The notes under the pieces: generated by a model
The model's input: only the letters and a program-made list of their open reading frames with translations
What the model was told of the DNA's origin: nothing
The model's database searches: none
Source: Andeanibacterium fulvum
GTDB lineage: Bacteria > Pseudomonadota > Alphaproteobacteria > Sphingomonadales > Sphingomonadaceae
NCBI RefSeq assembly: GCF_037154085.1
Contig: NZ_JBANRM010000002.1
Coordinates: forward strand, 310,001-374,000
Direction: 5' to 3'
DNA length: 64,000 nt
Translations under genes and position numbers: made by a program
Shown: positions 1 through 8,294 of the stretch, one piece after another
Position numbering within the stretch: the stretch's first letter is position 1
How the letters are laid out: every line of letters begins with the position of its first letter

Positions 1-1
1 G

Positions 2-139
2 GCGCGGGTGGACGTGGTCGTGGGCCAGCAACTGGTGCGCGGCGCCCCGCTGGGCATCGCTGCCCCGACCCGCCCGCTCATCACGCTGGAATTGCGGCGC
101 GATGGGGCGCCAGTCAATCCGCTGGAATTCCTTGGCTAG
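2..139 (+). CDS. C-terminal end of an M23-family peptidase / EnvC-like murein hydrolase activator (partial)
   Basis: Only the last 45 residues are present; the gene enters from the left edge and stops at a TAG. The tail has the shape of the end of an M23 (LytM) domain: a V-V-G-Q hairpin, a segment PLITLELRRDGAPVNPLEF and then a stop. In M23 proteins the L-E-[LV]-R-x-x-G-x-P-[IV]-[ND]-P stretch closes the domain. In Alphaproteobacteria an EnvC-like peptidase commonly precedes ctpA, as here, which supports the call. Catalytic residues lie outside the window, so activity cannot be judged. Confidence 0.7.
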   Translation, partial: ARVDVVVGQQLVRGAPLGIAAPTRPLITLELRRDGAPVNPLEFLG

Positions 140-253
140 AACCGCTGGCTCTGGAATTCTCCTTCATGCGCCCTCATCTGGCGTTAAGCTGCCGGGCGCG
201 ATACAAGCGCGCCGAAATGTGCCGGTCGCACAAGTGTTCAAGGTGCCATTGAG

Positions 254-1591
254 ATGAAATTCGTCCAGCTCTTCCGATCTGCTGCACTGGTTACGGCGGT
301 GGCACTGATTCCGGCCACCACGGCTGGCCTTGCACAGGTGGAAGGCCGCGCGGCGCCTGAATTCGGCAAGCTGTTCGCGGTCTATCAGCGGATCAAGGCG
401 GCCTATGTCGATCCGGTGGATGACGATGTGCTGATCAAGGGCGCGATCGACGGCATGCTCGGCGCGCTCGATCCCCATTCCTCCTATCTCGACGGGGAGG
501 CACTGAAGCGCCTCGATACGCTGATCGACGGGAATTACGAAGGGCTGGGCATCTCGGTCGGCATGGATGACGGCGCCGTGAAGATCATCTCGCCGATGAA
601 GGGCAGCCCGGCAGAGAAGGCCGGCCTCAAGGCGGGCGACTTCATCACCCATATCGATGGCAAGCTGATCTTCGGCCAGACGCTGGACGAGGCCGTGGCC
701 CAGATGCGCGGCCCGGCCGATAGCAGCGTGCGCCTGACCATCTTCCGCGCGGGCCGCGAGGAACCGTTCGACGTGACCGTGACGCGCGGCGTGATCGAAC
801 TGGAACCGGTGACCTACAAGCTGGAAGACGGCGCCATCGGCGTCATCTCGGTGAACGAATTCTCCAAGGATGTGGGCAAGGATGTCCGCGCCGCCATCGC
901 CGCCCTGCGCAAGGATGCAGGCGGACGGATCAACGGGCTGGTGCTCGATCTGCGTTCCAACCCCGGCGGTTCGCTGGACGAGGCAGTCGCCTTGTCGGAC
1001 CTGTTCCTGACCAAGGGCCAGATCGTGTCCCAGCGCGGCCGCAACAAGAACGAGAACATCTCGTTCGATGCGGAAACCGTGTTCCCCGGCGATGTGGTGC
1101 CCAAGATGCCGATGATCGTGCTGATCGATGTCGGCTCCGCCTCGGCCTCCGAAATCGTCGCCGGCGCGCTGCAGGACCAGCACCGCGCATTGGTGATGGG
1201 CGAAACCAGCTTCGGCAAGGGCAGCGTGCAGACGCTGATGCCGCTGACGCGCGACAGTGCGATCAAGCTGACTACCGCGCGCTATTACACGCCGTCGGGC
1301 CGTTCGGTGCAGGAAGGCGGGATCGAACCCGATATCCGCGTGCCGCAGCTGTCCGACCCCGATGCCGCCAAGCGCGCCAAGTTCGCCCTGCGCGAATCCG
1401 ACCTGCGCAAGCACCTGATCAACGAGGTGGACCTCGACGACAAGCAGTTGGAACAGGACAAGGATGTCGATCCGCGCTTCAAGATGACGCCGGAAGAACT
1501 TGAGGCGAAGGGCATCAAGGACTTCCAGCTCTATTACGCGCTTTCCACCCTGCGCCGCACGACCAGCAGCGCAATGGCGCTGCGCAAGTAA
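254..1591 (+). CDS. ctpA: C-terminal processing peptidase, S41 family (CtpA)
   Basis: This 445-residue protein starts with a signal peptide (hydrophobic stretch 9-27, likely cleavage near residue 27). A PDZ domain lies at about 90-180 (GLGI, then GSPAEKAGLKAGD). The S41 peptidase domain follows. The serine-lysine dyad is visible: Ser297 in G-S-A-S-A-S-E and Lys322 in F-G-K-G-S-V-Q-T, 25 residues apart as in plant D1 processing protease. CtpA enzymes work in the periplasm, trimming C-termini of envelope proteins and regulating peptidoglycan hydrolases. The preceding M23 peptidase fits that role. dsbB follows 17 bases later, so the two are probably co-transcribed. Confidence 0.95.
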   Translation: MKFVQLFRSAALVTAVALIPATTAGLAQVEGRAAPEFGKLFAVYQRIKAAYVDPVDDDVLIKGAIDGMLGALDPHSSYLDGEALKRLDTLIDGNYEGLGISVGMDDGAVKIISPMKGSPAEKAGLKAGDFITHIDGKLIFGQTLDEAVAQMRGPADSSVRLTIFRAGREEPFDVTVTRGVIELEPVTYKLEDGAIGVISVNEFSKDVGKDVRAAIAALRKDAGGRINGLVLDLRSNPGGSLDEAVALSDLFLTKGQIVSQRGRNKNENISFDAETVFPGDVVPKMPMIVLIDVGSASASEIVAGALQDQHRALVMGETSFGKGSVQTLMPLTRDSAIKLTTARYYTPSGRSVQEGGIEPDIRVPQLSDPDAAKRAKFALRESDLRKHLINEVDLDDKQLEQDKDVDPRFKMTPEELEAKGIKDFQLYYALSTLRRTTSSAMALRK

Positions 1592-1608
1592 GCGCCAAGG
1601 GGGCAGGA

Positions 1609-2076
1609 ATGGCGACGGACAAATCTCTCAAGCAGGCGCACGCGCTGGCGCTGGGCGTTCCGGTGGCCCTGCTGGCCGGGGCCTATATCTCGGAATATGG
1701 CTTCGGCCTCTATCCGTGCGAAATGTGCTGGTGGCAGCGTTATGCCCATTTCGTGGCCGTGGCGCTGGGCCTTGTGGCCTTCGTCCTGCCGCCGAAGCGG
1801 CTGTGGGTGGGGCTGACGGCGTTGGCCGTGCTTGCCTCCGGCCTGATCGGCGCGTTCCATGCGGGCGTTGAATATGGCTGGTGGGAAGGCTTCACCACCT
1901 GCACCTCCATTTCCTCCGGCAGCAGCGATCCGCTGGAAGCGATCATGTCCGCGCCGATCATCCGTTGCGACGTGGCGCAATGGGAATTGTTCGGCATCTC
2001 GCTGGCGGGCTACAACTTCCTGATCTCCACGGCCGGGGCCCTGCTTGCCCTGGCACTGCTGCGCAGGAAGGCGTGA
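1609..2076 (+). CDS. dsbB: Disulfide bond formation protein B family
   Basis: This 155-residue membrane protein has four predicted helices. The first redox pair is C37-E-M-C40, followed directly by W-W-Q-R, the usual DsbB signature. A second pair, C98 and C120, sits in the other periplasmic loop. DsbB reoxidises the thiol oxidase DsbA and passes electrons to quinone. The next gene makes ubiquinone, a loose functional link. The stop codon overlaps the coq7 start by one base, so the two are translationally coupled. Confidence 0.9.
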   Translation: MATDKSLKQAHALALGVPVALLAGAYISEYGFGLYPCEMCWWQRYAHFVAVALGLVAFVLPPKRLWVGLTALAVLASGLIGAFHAGVEYGWWEGFTTCTSISSGSSDPLEAIMSAPIIRCDVAQWELFGISLAGYNFLISTAGALLALALLRRKA

Positions 2077-2591
2077 TGGTGGATACGAAACGCATGATCC
2101 GGGTCGATCAGGCCGGCGAATATGGCGCGACGCGCATCTATGCCGGGCAGCTTGCCGTTCTGGGCGAGCGTGGGCCGCATGCCACCGAAATCCGCGCCAT
2201 GGCCGCGCAGGAAGACGATCACCTCGCCCGCTTCAACGCCATGCTGGCGCAGCGTGGCGTGCGCCCCACGGCATTGCAGCCCTTCTGGTCGGTAGCGGGT
2301 TTTGCCCTGGGCGCGGCGACCGCGCTGATCGGACCGGAAGCCGCGATGGCCTGCACGGCCGCGGTGGAAGAAGAGATCGACCGGCACTATACCAGCCAGC
2401 TGGAAGAGCTGGCGCGGGATGGGCAGGACCCGGAACTCGCTGCCGTGATCGAGGATTTCCGCGAGGACGAGCGGGCGCATCGCGACGCTGCCCTTGCCGC
2501 CGGGGCCGAGCGTGCGCCTGCCTATCCGCTGCTTTCGGGCGCGATCCGGCTGGGTTGCAAGCTGGCCATCCGCCTGTCGGAACGAATCTGA
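2076..2591 (+). CDS. coq7: Demethoxyubiquinone hydroxylase, Coq7 family
   Basis: The product is 171 residues. It carries the two-fold repeated di-iron carboxylate motifs of Coq7: an E in DQAGEYGA near residue 15, Q-E-D-D-H near 47, E-E-E-I-D-R-H near 98, and E-D-E-R-A-H near 130. Coq7 hydroxylates demethoxyubiquinone in late ubiquinone synthesis at the inner membrane. The ATG at 2076 overlaps the dsbB TGA. An upstream in-frame GTG at 2073 is also possible, but the ATG gives the familiar M-V-D-x-K-x-M-I-R-V-D-Q start. Confidence 0.95.
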   Translation: MVDTKRMIRVDQAGEYGATRIYAGQLAVLGERGPHATEIRAMAAQEDDHLARFNAMLAQRGVRPTALQPFWSVAGFALGAATALIGPEAAMACTAAVEEEIDRHYTSQLEELARDGQDPELAAVIEDFREDERAHRDAALAAGAERAPAYPLLSGAIRLGCKLAIRLSERI

Positions 2592-2705
2592 AGCAAAGGG
2601 TGCTGGGCTTGCGGCCGTTCTTGCTTCAGATCATGTTCACTGCGGATCATGCCCTGTAAGGGCGAATGAGATTTGCCTGCGGCCATGCCGCATCGGAGAG
2701 ACACG

Positions 2706-3284
2706 ATGAAACGCCTTAGCCTTGCCGTCCTCGCAGTTCCGTCCGTGCTGTTCGCGGGCTCGGTTCCCGCCTTTGCACAGGTCGGGCCGATCGAGGTCGC
2801 GGGCGAGACGGTGAACCAGCTGATCGTTTTCGGTGACGATCCCTGCCCGGCCTCCACCGGCAACGAAATCGTGGTCTGCGCCCGCAAGGCGGAGAGCGAA
2901 CGTTACCGCATTCCCGAGGCCTTGCGCCAAAGCGAATCGCCCGCGAACGAGGCCTGGGCCAACCGGGTGGAAGCCTATGAGACCGTGGGTGCCTTCGGCA
3001 CCATGTCGTGCTCGCCTTCCGGCTATGGCGGCTGGACCGGTTGTACCGCGCAGCTGATCGATGCGGCCTACAAGGAAAAGCACGGCAGTTCCGATATCCG
3101 CTTCAGCCAGCTGATCGAGGAAGAACGGGCCAAGCGGCTGGGAACGATCGACGCCGATGCCGCCGCCGAACAGGCGCGGGTCGAACAGATCGAAAAGGAA
3201 TATGAAGCGCGGCTCAAGGCTGAGCGGGACGCTCCGCTGCCCGGCGAGGAACCTGCCGCTGCTACGCCGCAGGGCGGCCAGTAA
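2706..3284 (+). CDS. Exported protein of unknown function
   Basis: I cannot assign a function. The 192-residue product has a clear signal peptide (MKRLSL, hydrophobic core, cleavage near AFAQ at 25). Two cysteines flank a short loop (DPCP and VVCAR), suggesting a disulfide; further on are R-I-P-E-A-L-R and a second Cys pair in SCSPSGYGGWTGC. The C-terminal 60 residues are a charged, probably helical stretch (ERAKRL to EKEYEARLKAERD). The ATG at 2706 is chosen because it starts the signal peptide. From memory, this type of small exported protein recurs in sphingomonads. Confidence 0.8.
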   Translation: MKRLSLAVLAVPSVLFAGSVPAFAQVGPIEVAGETVNQLIVFGDDPCPASTGNEIVVCARKAESERYRIPEALRQSESPANEAWANRVEAYETVGAFGTMSCSPSGYGGWTGCTAQLIDAAYKEKHGSSDIRFSQLIEEERAKRLGTIDADAAAEQARVEQIEKEYEARLKAERDAPLPGEEPAAATPQGGQ

Positions 3285-3346
3285 GGCGCGCGCACCGGTC
3301 CGGCGGAAAAGCCGGCCTTAACCATTGAAGCGCTAAGGGGCGGGCC

Positions 3347-4474
3347 ATGTCAGGCGCGCAACGTATCCTCACTGTCTTCGGCACTCGGCCAGAGGCGATC
3401 AAGCTTTTCCCCCTGGTCCACGCGCTGGCGGCGGACAGCCGCTTCCTCTCGCGCGTCTGCGTCACGGGGCAGCACCGCGGGATGCTGGATCAGGTGCTGG
3501 AAATCGCGCGGCTCTCGCCCGAATACGATCTGGACCTGATGCAGCCGGACCAGACGCTGGATTCACTCACTTCCGCACTGCTCACGGAAATCGGCAAGGT
3601 GCTCGATGCGGAAAAGCCGCATTGGGTGGTGGTGCAAGGCGATACGGCCACGGCCATGGCCGGCGCACTGGCGGCCTATTACCGCAAGATTCCCGTGTGC
3701 CATATCGAGGCGGGGCTGCGCAGCGGGAACATCCACCATCCCTGGCCCGAAGAGGTCAACCGCAAGATCATCGGCACCATCGCGGCGCTGCATTGTGCCC
3801 CTACCGAGACATCCGCGAAGGCGCTGCTGGCGGAAAATGCCGATCCCGCCACCGTGCATGTCACCGGCAATACGGTGATCGACGCGCTCTACTGGATCAC
3901 GCGCCGGATCGAGGCGGAGCCTGAACTGGCAGGCGGCCTGGCCGAGCTGGAACAGCGTTTTGCCGGCAAGAAGATCATCGGCGTGACGAGCCACCGGCGC
4001 GAGAATTTCGGCGCGGGGATGATGAACATCGCCGATGCGATCCGCCGGATTGCCGCGCGTCCCGACGTGGCGGTGATCTATCCCGTCCACCTCAATCCCA
4101 ATGTCCGCACAGTGATGCAGGGCGAGCTGGCGGGGCTGGACAATGTCGCGCTGATCGAACCGCTCGATTATCCGCATTTCGCCCGGCTGATCGGCCTTTC
4201 CTACCTCATGCTCACCGATAGCGGCGGGGTGCAGGAAGAAGCGCCTGCGCTGGGCAAGCCGGTGCTGGTCATGCGCGAGACGACCGAGCGGCCCGAAGGG
4301 GTGGAGGCCGGCACGGCGAAACTCGTCGGCACCGATGCCGACCGGATCGTGGCCGAAACCTTCCGCCTGCTGGACGATCCCATCGCCTATGGCGCAATGG
4401 CGCGGGCGCATAATCCCTTCGGCGACGGGAAGAGCGCGCAGCGGATCGTGGACCTGCTGGCCACGCGCGGCTGA
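3347..4474 (+). CDS. wecB: UDP-N-acetylglucosamine 2-epimerase, non-hydrolysing
   Basis: This 375-residue protein interconverts UDP-GlcNAc and UDP-ManNAc in the cytoplasm. Visible family features are FGTRPEAIK at the N-terminus, HIEAGLRS near residue 125, TSHRREN near 215, and the C-terminal UDP-binding DSGGVQEEAP near 290. Length is usual for WecB/MnaA. The partner dehydrogenase follows about 100 bases downstream on the same strand, so together they make UDP-ManNAcA for a surface polysaccharide. No glycosyltransferase lies beside them. Confidence 0.96.
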   Translation: MSGAQRILTVFGTRPEAIKLFPLVHALAADSRFLSRVCVTGQHRGMLDQVLEIARLSPEYDLDLMQPDQTLDSLTSALLTEIGKVLDAEKPHWVVVQGDTATAMAGALAAYYRKIPVCHIEAGLRSGNIHHPWPEEVNRKIIGTIAALHCAPTETSAKALLAENADPATVHVTGNTVIDALYWITRRIEAEPELAGGLAELEQRFAGKKIIGVTSHRRENFGAGMMNIADAIRRIAARPDVAVIYPVHLNPNVRTVMQGELAGLDNVALIEPLDYPHFARLIGLSYLMLTDSGGVQEEAPALGKPVLVMRETTERPEGVEAGTAKLVGTDADRIVAETFRLLDDPIAYGAMARAHNPFGDGKSAQRIVDLLATRG

Positions 4475-4511
4475 ACCGGGCTGAACGGGGCAGACCGCGC
4501 CGAACCGGGGC
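4471..4511 (+). repeat. Degenerate 10-bp tandem repeat between wecB and wecC
   Basis: Four consecutive decamers, the first containing the wecB stop codon, resemble one another: ctgaaccggg, ctgaacgggg, cagaccgcgc, cgaaccgggg. The period is exactly ten, close to one helical turn. The function is unknown and the array may simply be slippage. Confidence 0.4.
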
Positions 4512-4573
4512 ATCGTTACCTCAATCTTTACCGTTCCCGGGCAATGGATTTCCGCAACAAGCGAGGAATCCGC

Positions 4574-5887
4574 ATGCGTTCGAGTGAAGCTCCTGCAGTC
4601 TGCATGGTCGGTCTGGGCTATATTGGCCTGCCCACTGCCGCGGTGATCGCGCGCTCGGGCATGAAAGTGCTGGGCGTCGATATTTCCGAGAAGGTCGTCG
4701 AAACGATCAATCGCGGCGAGATTCATATCGAGGAAGTCGATCTGGATGCGCTGGTGCAGGCCGTGGTGCGCGACGGCATGTTGCGGGCATCGACCGGTGT
4801 GGAGCCTGCCGACGTATTCGTCATCGCCGTGCCGACCCCGTTCGAGAAGGACGGGCATCACACGCCGGATATTTCCTACGTGCTGGCGGCTACTCGCGAA
4901 GTGGCCAAGGTGCTGAAGCCGGGCGACACGGTGATCCTCGAATCGACCTCGCCAGTCGGCACGACCGAGCAGATGCGCGATGTGATCGCGGCGGAACGGC
5001 CGGACCTCAAACTGCCGGGCCTGACGCGCGGTGTGGCGGATATCGCCATGGCCTATTGCCCGGAGCGCGTGCTGCCGGGGAAGATACTTGTCGAACTGAT
5101 CCATAATGACCGCTCGATTGGCGGCCTGACCCCCGAATGCGCGGAAAAGGCAGCGGCATTCTATCAGCGCTTCGTGCGCGGCGAATGCATCACTACCGAC
5201 GCGCGCAGCGCGGAAATGACCAAGCTGGTCGAAAACGCCTATCGCGACGTCAACATCGCTTTCGCCAACGAACTTTCCATCGTCGCCGATGCGATGGGGC
5301 TGGATGTGTGGGAAGTGATCCGGCTGGCCAATCGCCATCCGCGCGTGAACATCCTGCAGCCGGGCCCCGGCGTTGGCGGGCATTGCATCGCGGTCGACCC
5401 GTGGTTCATCGTCCATGGCGCGCGTGAGCAGACGCCGCTGATCCAGACTGCGCGCGGGGTGAATGACGGCAAGATCCGCCACGTGATTGCCCGCGCATCC
5501 GCACTGGTCGACGCCGCGCCGGGCGAAAAGGTTGCCTGCCTCGGCCTCGCCTTCAAGGCGAATATCGACGATTTTCGCGAGAGCCCGGCCCGGCTCGTCT
5601 CGGCCACTCTGGCGCGCAAATATGGCTCGCGCATCCATGTGGTGGAACCGCATACGGCCGAACTGCCGATCGAATATCAGGGCACCGGCGCCAGCAAGAT
5701 CGATCTCGAAACCGCGCTTGCTACCTGCGGCGTGCTGATCGTGCTGGTGGATCACGATGCATTCAAATCCGTCCCGCTCGAAAAGCGGATCGGCAAGCGC
5801 GTCTACGATACGCGCGGCATCTGGCCGGATCAGCCCGATCCTTTCGCGGCGACGGCAGAAGGCGAGCCGGAGCGGCTGGCGGGTTGA
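4574..5887 (+). CDS. wecC: UDP-N-acetyl-D-mannosamine dehydrogenase
   Basis: The product of 437 residues oxidises UDP-ManNAc to UDP-ManNAcA with two NAD. It shows an N-terminal Rossmann motif (GLGYIGLP, residues 13-20), SPVGT near 126-130, and the catalytic cysteine C271 within GVGGHCIAVDPW, the hallmark of UDP-sugar dehydrogenases. An in-frame ATG lies 30 bases upstream at 4544. I prefer 4574 because a GAGGAAT Shine-Dalgarno-like stretch sits just before it and the Rossmann strand then begins at the usual distance. Confidence 0.94.
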   Translation: MRSSEAPAVCMVGLGYIGLPTAAVIARSGMKVLGVDISEKVVETINRGEIHIEEVDLDALVQAVVRDGMLRASTGVEPADVFVIAVPTPFEKDGHHTPDISYVLAATREVAKVLKPGDTVILESTSPVGTTEQMRDVIAAERPDLKLPGLTRGVADIAMAYCPERVLPGKILVELIHNDRSIGGLTPECAEKAAAFYQRFVRGECITTDARSAEMTKLVENAYRDVNIAFANELSIVADAMGLDVWEVIRLANRHPRVNILQPGPGVGGHCIAVDPWFIVHGAREQTPLIQTARGVNDGKIRHVIARASALVDAAPGEKVACLGLAFKANIDDFRESPARLVSATLARKYGSRIHVVEPHTAELPIEYQGTGASKIDLETALATCGVLIVLVDHDAFKSVPLEKRIGKRVYDTRGIWPDQPDPFAATAEGEPERLAG

Positions 5888-5893
5888 TCCCCT

Positions 5894-5980
5894 TCGTCAT
5901 TGCGAGGGGCAACGCCCCGCTGCAATCCAGAGGGTAACGCACTGGGCCATGGATTGCTTCGCTACGCTCGCAACGACGAG
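5894..5980 (+). repeat. REP-like palindromic intergenic repeat
   Basis: An 87-base imperfect palindrome lies between wecC and the convergent GFA gene. The outer arms are tcgtcattgcgag and ctcgcaacgacga. Inner arms gcaatccag and ggattgc pair again, with a partly variable middle. The words CATTGCGAG and GGATTGCTTCGCTACGCTCGCAA are typical of short dispersed repeats in many proteobacterial genomes. Only one copy is in this window. It could act as a bidirectional transcript end or be a mobile REP element. Confidence 0.75.
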
Positions 5981-6006
5981 CCACACCAAACAACGGCGAG
6001 CAAGCG

Positions 6007-6405
6007 CTAACCGCCCGGAAAGCGCTCGAACTCGGGCAATTCGCCCAGCATCGTCATCCACGGCAGCCGCTCGGCGCACTGGATATGGGCGCCCGGAACG
6101 AGCTTGGCGGCATCGTCCAGCGTGGTGGACTGGATATCCACCAACCCCGGCATCACGGCTTCGTTGCGATAGAACAGGCCGGTGCCGCAATGGGGGCAGA
6201 ACTGGCGCACGGCGCCATTCTTGCCCTCATAGGTCGAAAGCTCGCCCGAAAGCAGGCGCAGCTGGTTTTCCTGCACCGCCAGCCACGCCACCATCGGCGC
6301 ACCGGCCGATGCGCGGCAATCCGCGCAATGGCACAATGCGTGATGCATAGGATCGCCGTCGATAGCGTATCTCACTCTGCCGCACTGGCAACCGCCCTGG
6401 CGCAT
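6007..6405 (-). CDS. GFA / CENP-V family zinc protein
   Basis: The 132-residue product carries the zinc-binding cysteines of the GFA fold: C-Q-C near residues 6-8, C-H-C-x2-C near 26-30, and C-P-H-C-G-T-G-L-F-Y near 75. This family was named for glutathione-dependent formaldehyde-activating enzyme, but most members have no proven substrate. The start at 6405 (MRQGGCQCG) is chosen because GGGAGAG stands just upstream; a longer start at 6462 would add 19 poorly fitting residues. It stands alone, convergent with wecC. Confidence 0.88.
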   Translation of the reverse strand: MRQGGCQCGRVRYAIDGDPMHHALCHCADCRASAGAPMVAWLAVQENQLRLLSGELSTYEGKNGAVRQFCPHCGTGLFYRNEAVMPGLVDIQSTTLDDAAKLVPGAHIQCAERLPWMTMLGELPEFERFPGG

Positions 6406-6490
6406 GACATCTCTCCCTCGATTCGCGATATGGAACATATCACGAACAGAGATTGAGTCCACCGCGCCCTGACGGGCGGCGCAGGCAGGG

Positions 6491-7294
6491 TCAGACGAGC
6501 GAGATGTCCGGCGCGTCCACCTGCTTCATGCCGACGACATTGTAGCCCGAATCGACATGGTGGATCTCCCCGGTCACGCCCGAGGACAGGTCCGACAGCA
6601 TATAGAGGCCCGCGCCGCCGACATCCTCGATGGTGACGTTGCGGCGCAGCGGCGAATTATATTCGTTCCACTTCAGGATATAGCGGAAATCGCCGATGCC
6701 GCTGGCGGCCAGCGTCTTGATCGGGCCGGCCGAAATGGCGTTCACCCGGATATTGTCCGGCCCCAGATCGTTGGCGAGATATTTCACGCTGGTTTCCAGC
6801 GCCGACTTGGCCACGCCCATCACATTGTAATGCGGCACGACCTTTTCCGCGCCGTAATAGGTGAGAGTGAGGATCGAACCGCCATTGGGCATCATCCGCG
6901 CCGCACGCTGCGACACTGCGACGAGGCTGTAGGCAGAGATGTTCATCGTCATCAGGAAGTTGTCGAGGCTGGTGTCGACGAATTTCCCGCGAAGCTCGTT
7001 CTTGTCGGAAAAGCCGATGGCATGGACGACGAAGTCGATGGTTTCCCAGCGGCTCTTCAGCGTCTCGAATGCCTCGTCCAGCGCTTCCATGCTGGAAACG
7101 TCGCAGTCGAACAGGAAATCCGAACCCAGGCTCTCGGCCAGCGGGCGCACGCGCTTTTCCAGGGCTTCGCCCTGATAGGAAAACGCCATTTCGGCGCCCT
7201 GTTCATGCAGCTTCTGCGCAATGCCCCAAGCCAGGGACTTGTCATTGGCGAGCCCCATGATGAGGCCGCGTTTTCCTGCCATCAGACCGCTCAT
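6491..7294 (-). CDS. fabI: Enoyl-[acyl-carrier-protein] reductase (NADH), FabI
   Basis: The 267-residue short-chain reductase performs the last step of each fatty-acid elongation cycle. With the start at 7294, the catalytic Tyr146, Tyr156 and Lys163 fall at the same numbers as in E. coli FabI (TYYGAEK, then HYNVMGVAK). The N-terminal G-L-A-N-D-x-S-[LI]-A-W-G NAD-binding loop is present. GGAAGGACAG precedes this ATG and supports it over the longer frame. The gene follows the BrkB and DnaJ genes on the same strand and may share their transcript. Confidence 0.96.
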   Translation of the reverse strand: MSGLMAGKRGLIMGLANDKSLAWGIAQKLHEQGAEMAFSYQGEALEKRVRPLAESLGSDFLFDCDVSSMEALDEAFETLKSRWETIDFVVHAIGFSDKNELRGKFVDTSLDNFLMTMNISAYSLVAVSQRAARMMPNGGSILTLTYYGAEKVVPHYNVMGVAKSALETSVKYLANDLGPDNIRVNAISAGPIKTLAASGIGDFRYILKWNEYNSPLRRNVTIEDVGGAGLYMLSDLSSGVTGEIHHVDSGYNVVGMKQVDAPDISLV

Positions 7295-7346
7295 CGGGCC
7301 CTGTCCTTCCTTCTCGACCCCCCAGGGGGCCGGCCACCGTAAATCC

Positions 7347-8294
7347 TTATGTGCCTTCCTCTTCCGGCGTACGCGCGAGCGCAGCGTTGAGTTCGGCACC
7401 TGCGACCACTCCTAAGCCGACCAGCCAGAAAAAGAAAAGCGCGATCATGATCCCCGCGAGCCCGCCATAGGTGAGCGAGTAGGAAAAAAGCGACCGGAGG
7501 AGCGGCGGGAAGGCCAGGGTGACGCCCACCCACCATATTGTGACCAGCAGCGCGCCCGGCCATTTGGGATAACGCTTCCCGCGATAGGCCGCCGGGGTGA
7601 GCGTGATGAACAGCATGAAGATCGAGAAATAGATCGCCAGCCCGGTAGCCGCGCGCGAATAGACGAGCCCGTCCAGCGCGCTGGCCAGTTGCGGCGCCCA
7701 TGCGTCGATCGCTTCCTCCACCGTGCCGATCGCGACCTGTGCGACCAGTGCCACCAGCAGCAGGACCACCGCGCCGATGATGAGGCCGGTGGAAATCAGG
7801 CGGTGGTGCCAGAAGCCCTTGGTGTGCTGCGTGCCGTAGGAGCGGCGCAGAATATCGCGGATCGTCTCGATCAGGCTGCCGACGGTCCACAGGGCGAACA
7901 GCCCGCCCGCCCAGAGCAGCCACCCGCTGCGCGAGGCGATGGCGTCGCTCGCCGCCGGGCCGATCACATTGGCGACACTGGGCGGCAGGGCGGATTGCAG
8001 CGCGCGCAATGCGGCAAGCTGGTCGTCCGTTTCGCCCACGGCAGTGAACACGGCCGCGCCGAGGATGAAGAAGGGGAAAATCGCCAGAACGGTCAGGTAA
8101 GCGAGATTCCCGGCATGGATGAAACCGTCGTTCCAGGTGCCCAAAGCCACGCGGCGGGCGATGATGTAGAGGCGCGAATGGCCCCTTTCGCCTTGCAACA
8201 GCGGCTTGTGCGCCGCGCGGCGCGCCTCGGGCGTGAGGTCGGGAACCGGCTGGCCGGGTTCTTCCGGCCGCTTCCGCTTCCCGCCATCCGCCAT
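7347..8294 (-). CDS. YihY/BrkB family inner-membrane protein
   Basis: This 315-residue protein has a charged N-terminal tail of about 60 residues and then roughly six hydrophobic segments, ending in a short acidic tail. The first membrane segment (residues 65-85, LAYLTVLAIFPFFILGAAVF) has the A-Y-x-x-x-x-[LA]-x-P-x-x motif of the BrkB/RNase BN family. Members were once called ribonuclease BN, but that assignment was withdrawn; the function is unknown. The ATG overlaps the dnaJ-like stop by one base, so the pair is coupled. Confidence 0.88.
   Translation of the reverse strand: MADGGKRKRPEEPGQPVPDLTPEARRAAHKPLLQGERGHSRLYIIARRVALGTWNDGFIHAGNLAYLTVLAIFPFFILGAAVFTAVGETDDQLAALRALQSALPPSVANVIGPAASDAIASRSGWLLWAGGLFALWTVGSLIETIRDILRRSYGTQHTKGFWHHRLISTGLIIGAVVLLLVALVAQVAIGTVEEAIDAWAPQLASALDGLVYSRAATGLAIYFSIFMLFITLTPAAYRGKRYPKWPGALLVTIWWVGVTLAFPPLLRSLFSYSLTYGGLAGIMIALFFFWLVGLGVVAGAELNAALARTPEEEGT

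Noticed and set aside
3563..5755. A very long minus-strand open frame (about 730 codons) across wecB and wecC
   Set aside because: It is antisense to two well-matched enzymes; GC-rich codon use leaves stop-free frames opposite real genes. Its His- and Arg-rich translation resembles no protein family.
5897..6190. A small minus-strand gene between wecC and the GFA gene
   Set aside because: The frame runs through the REP-like palindrome and the coding end of the GFA gene.
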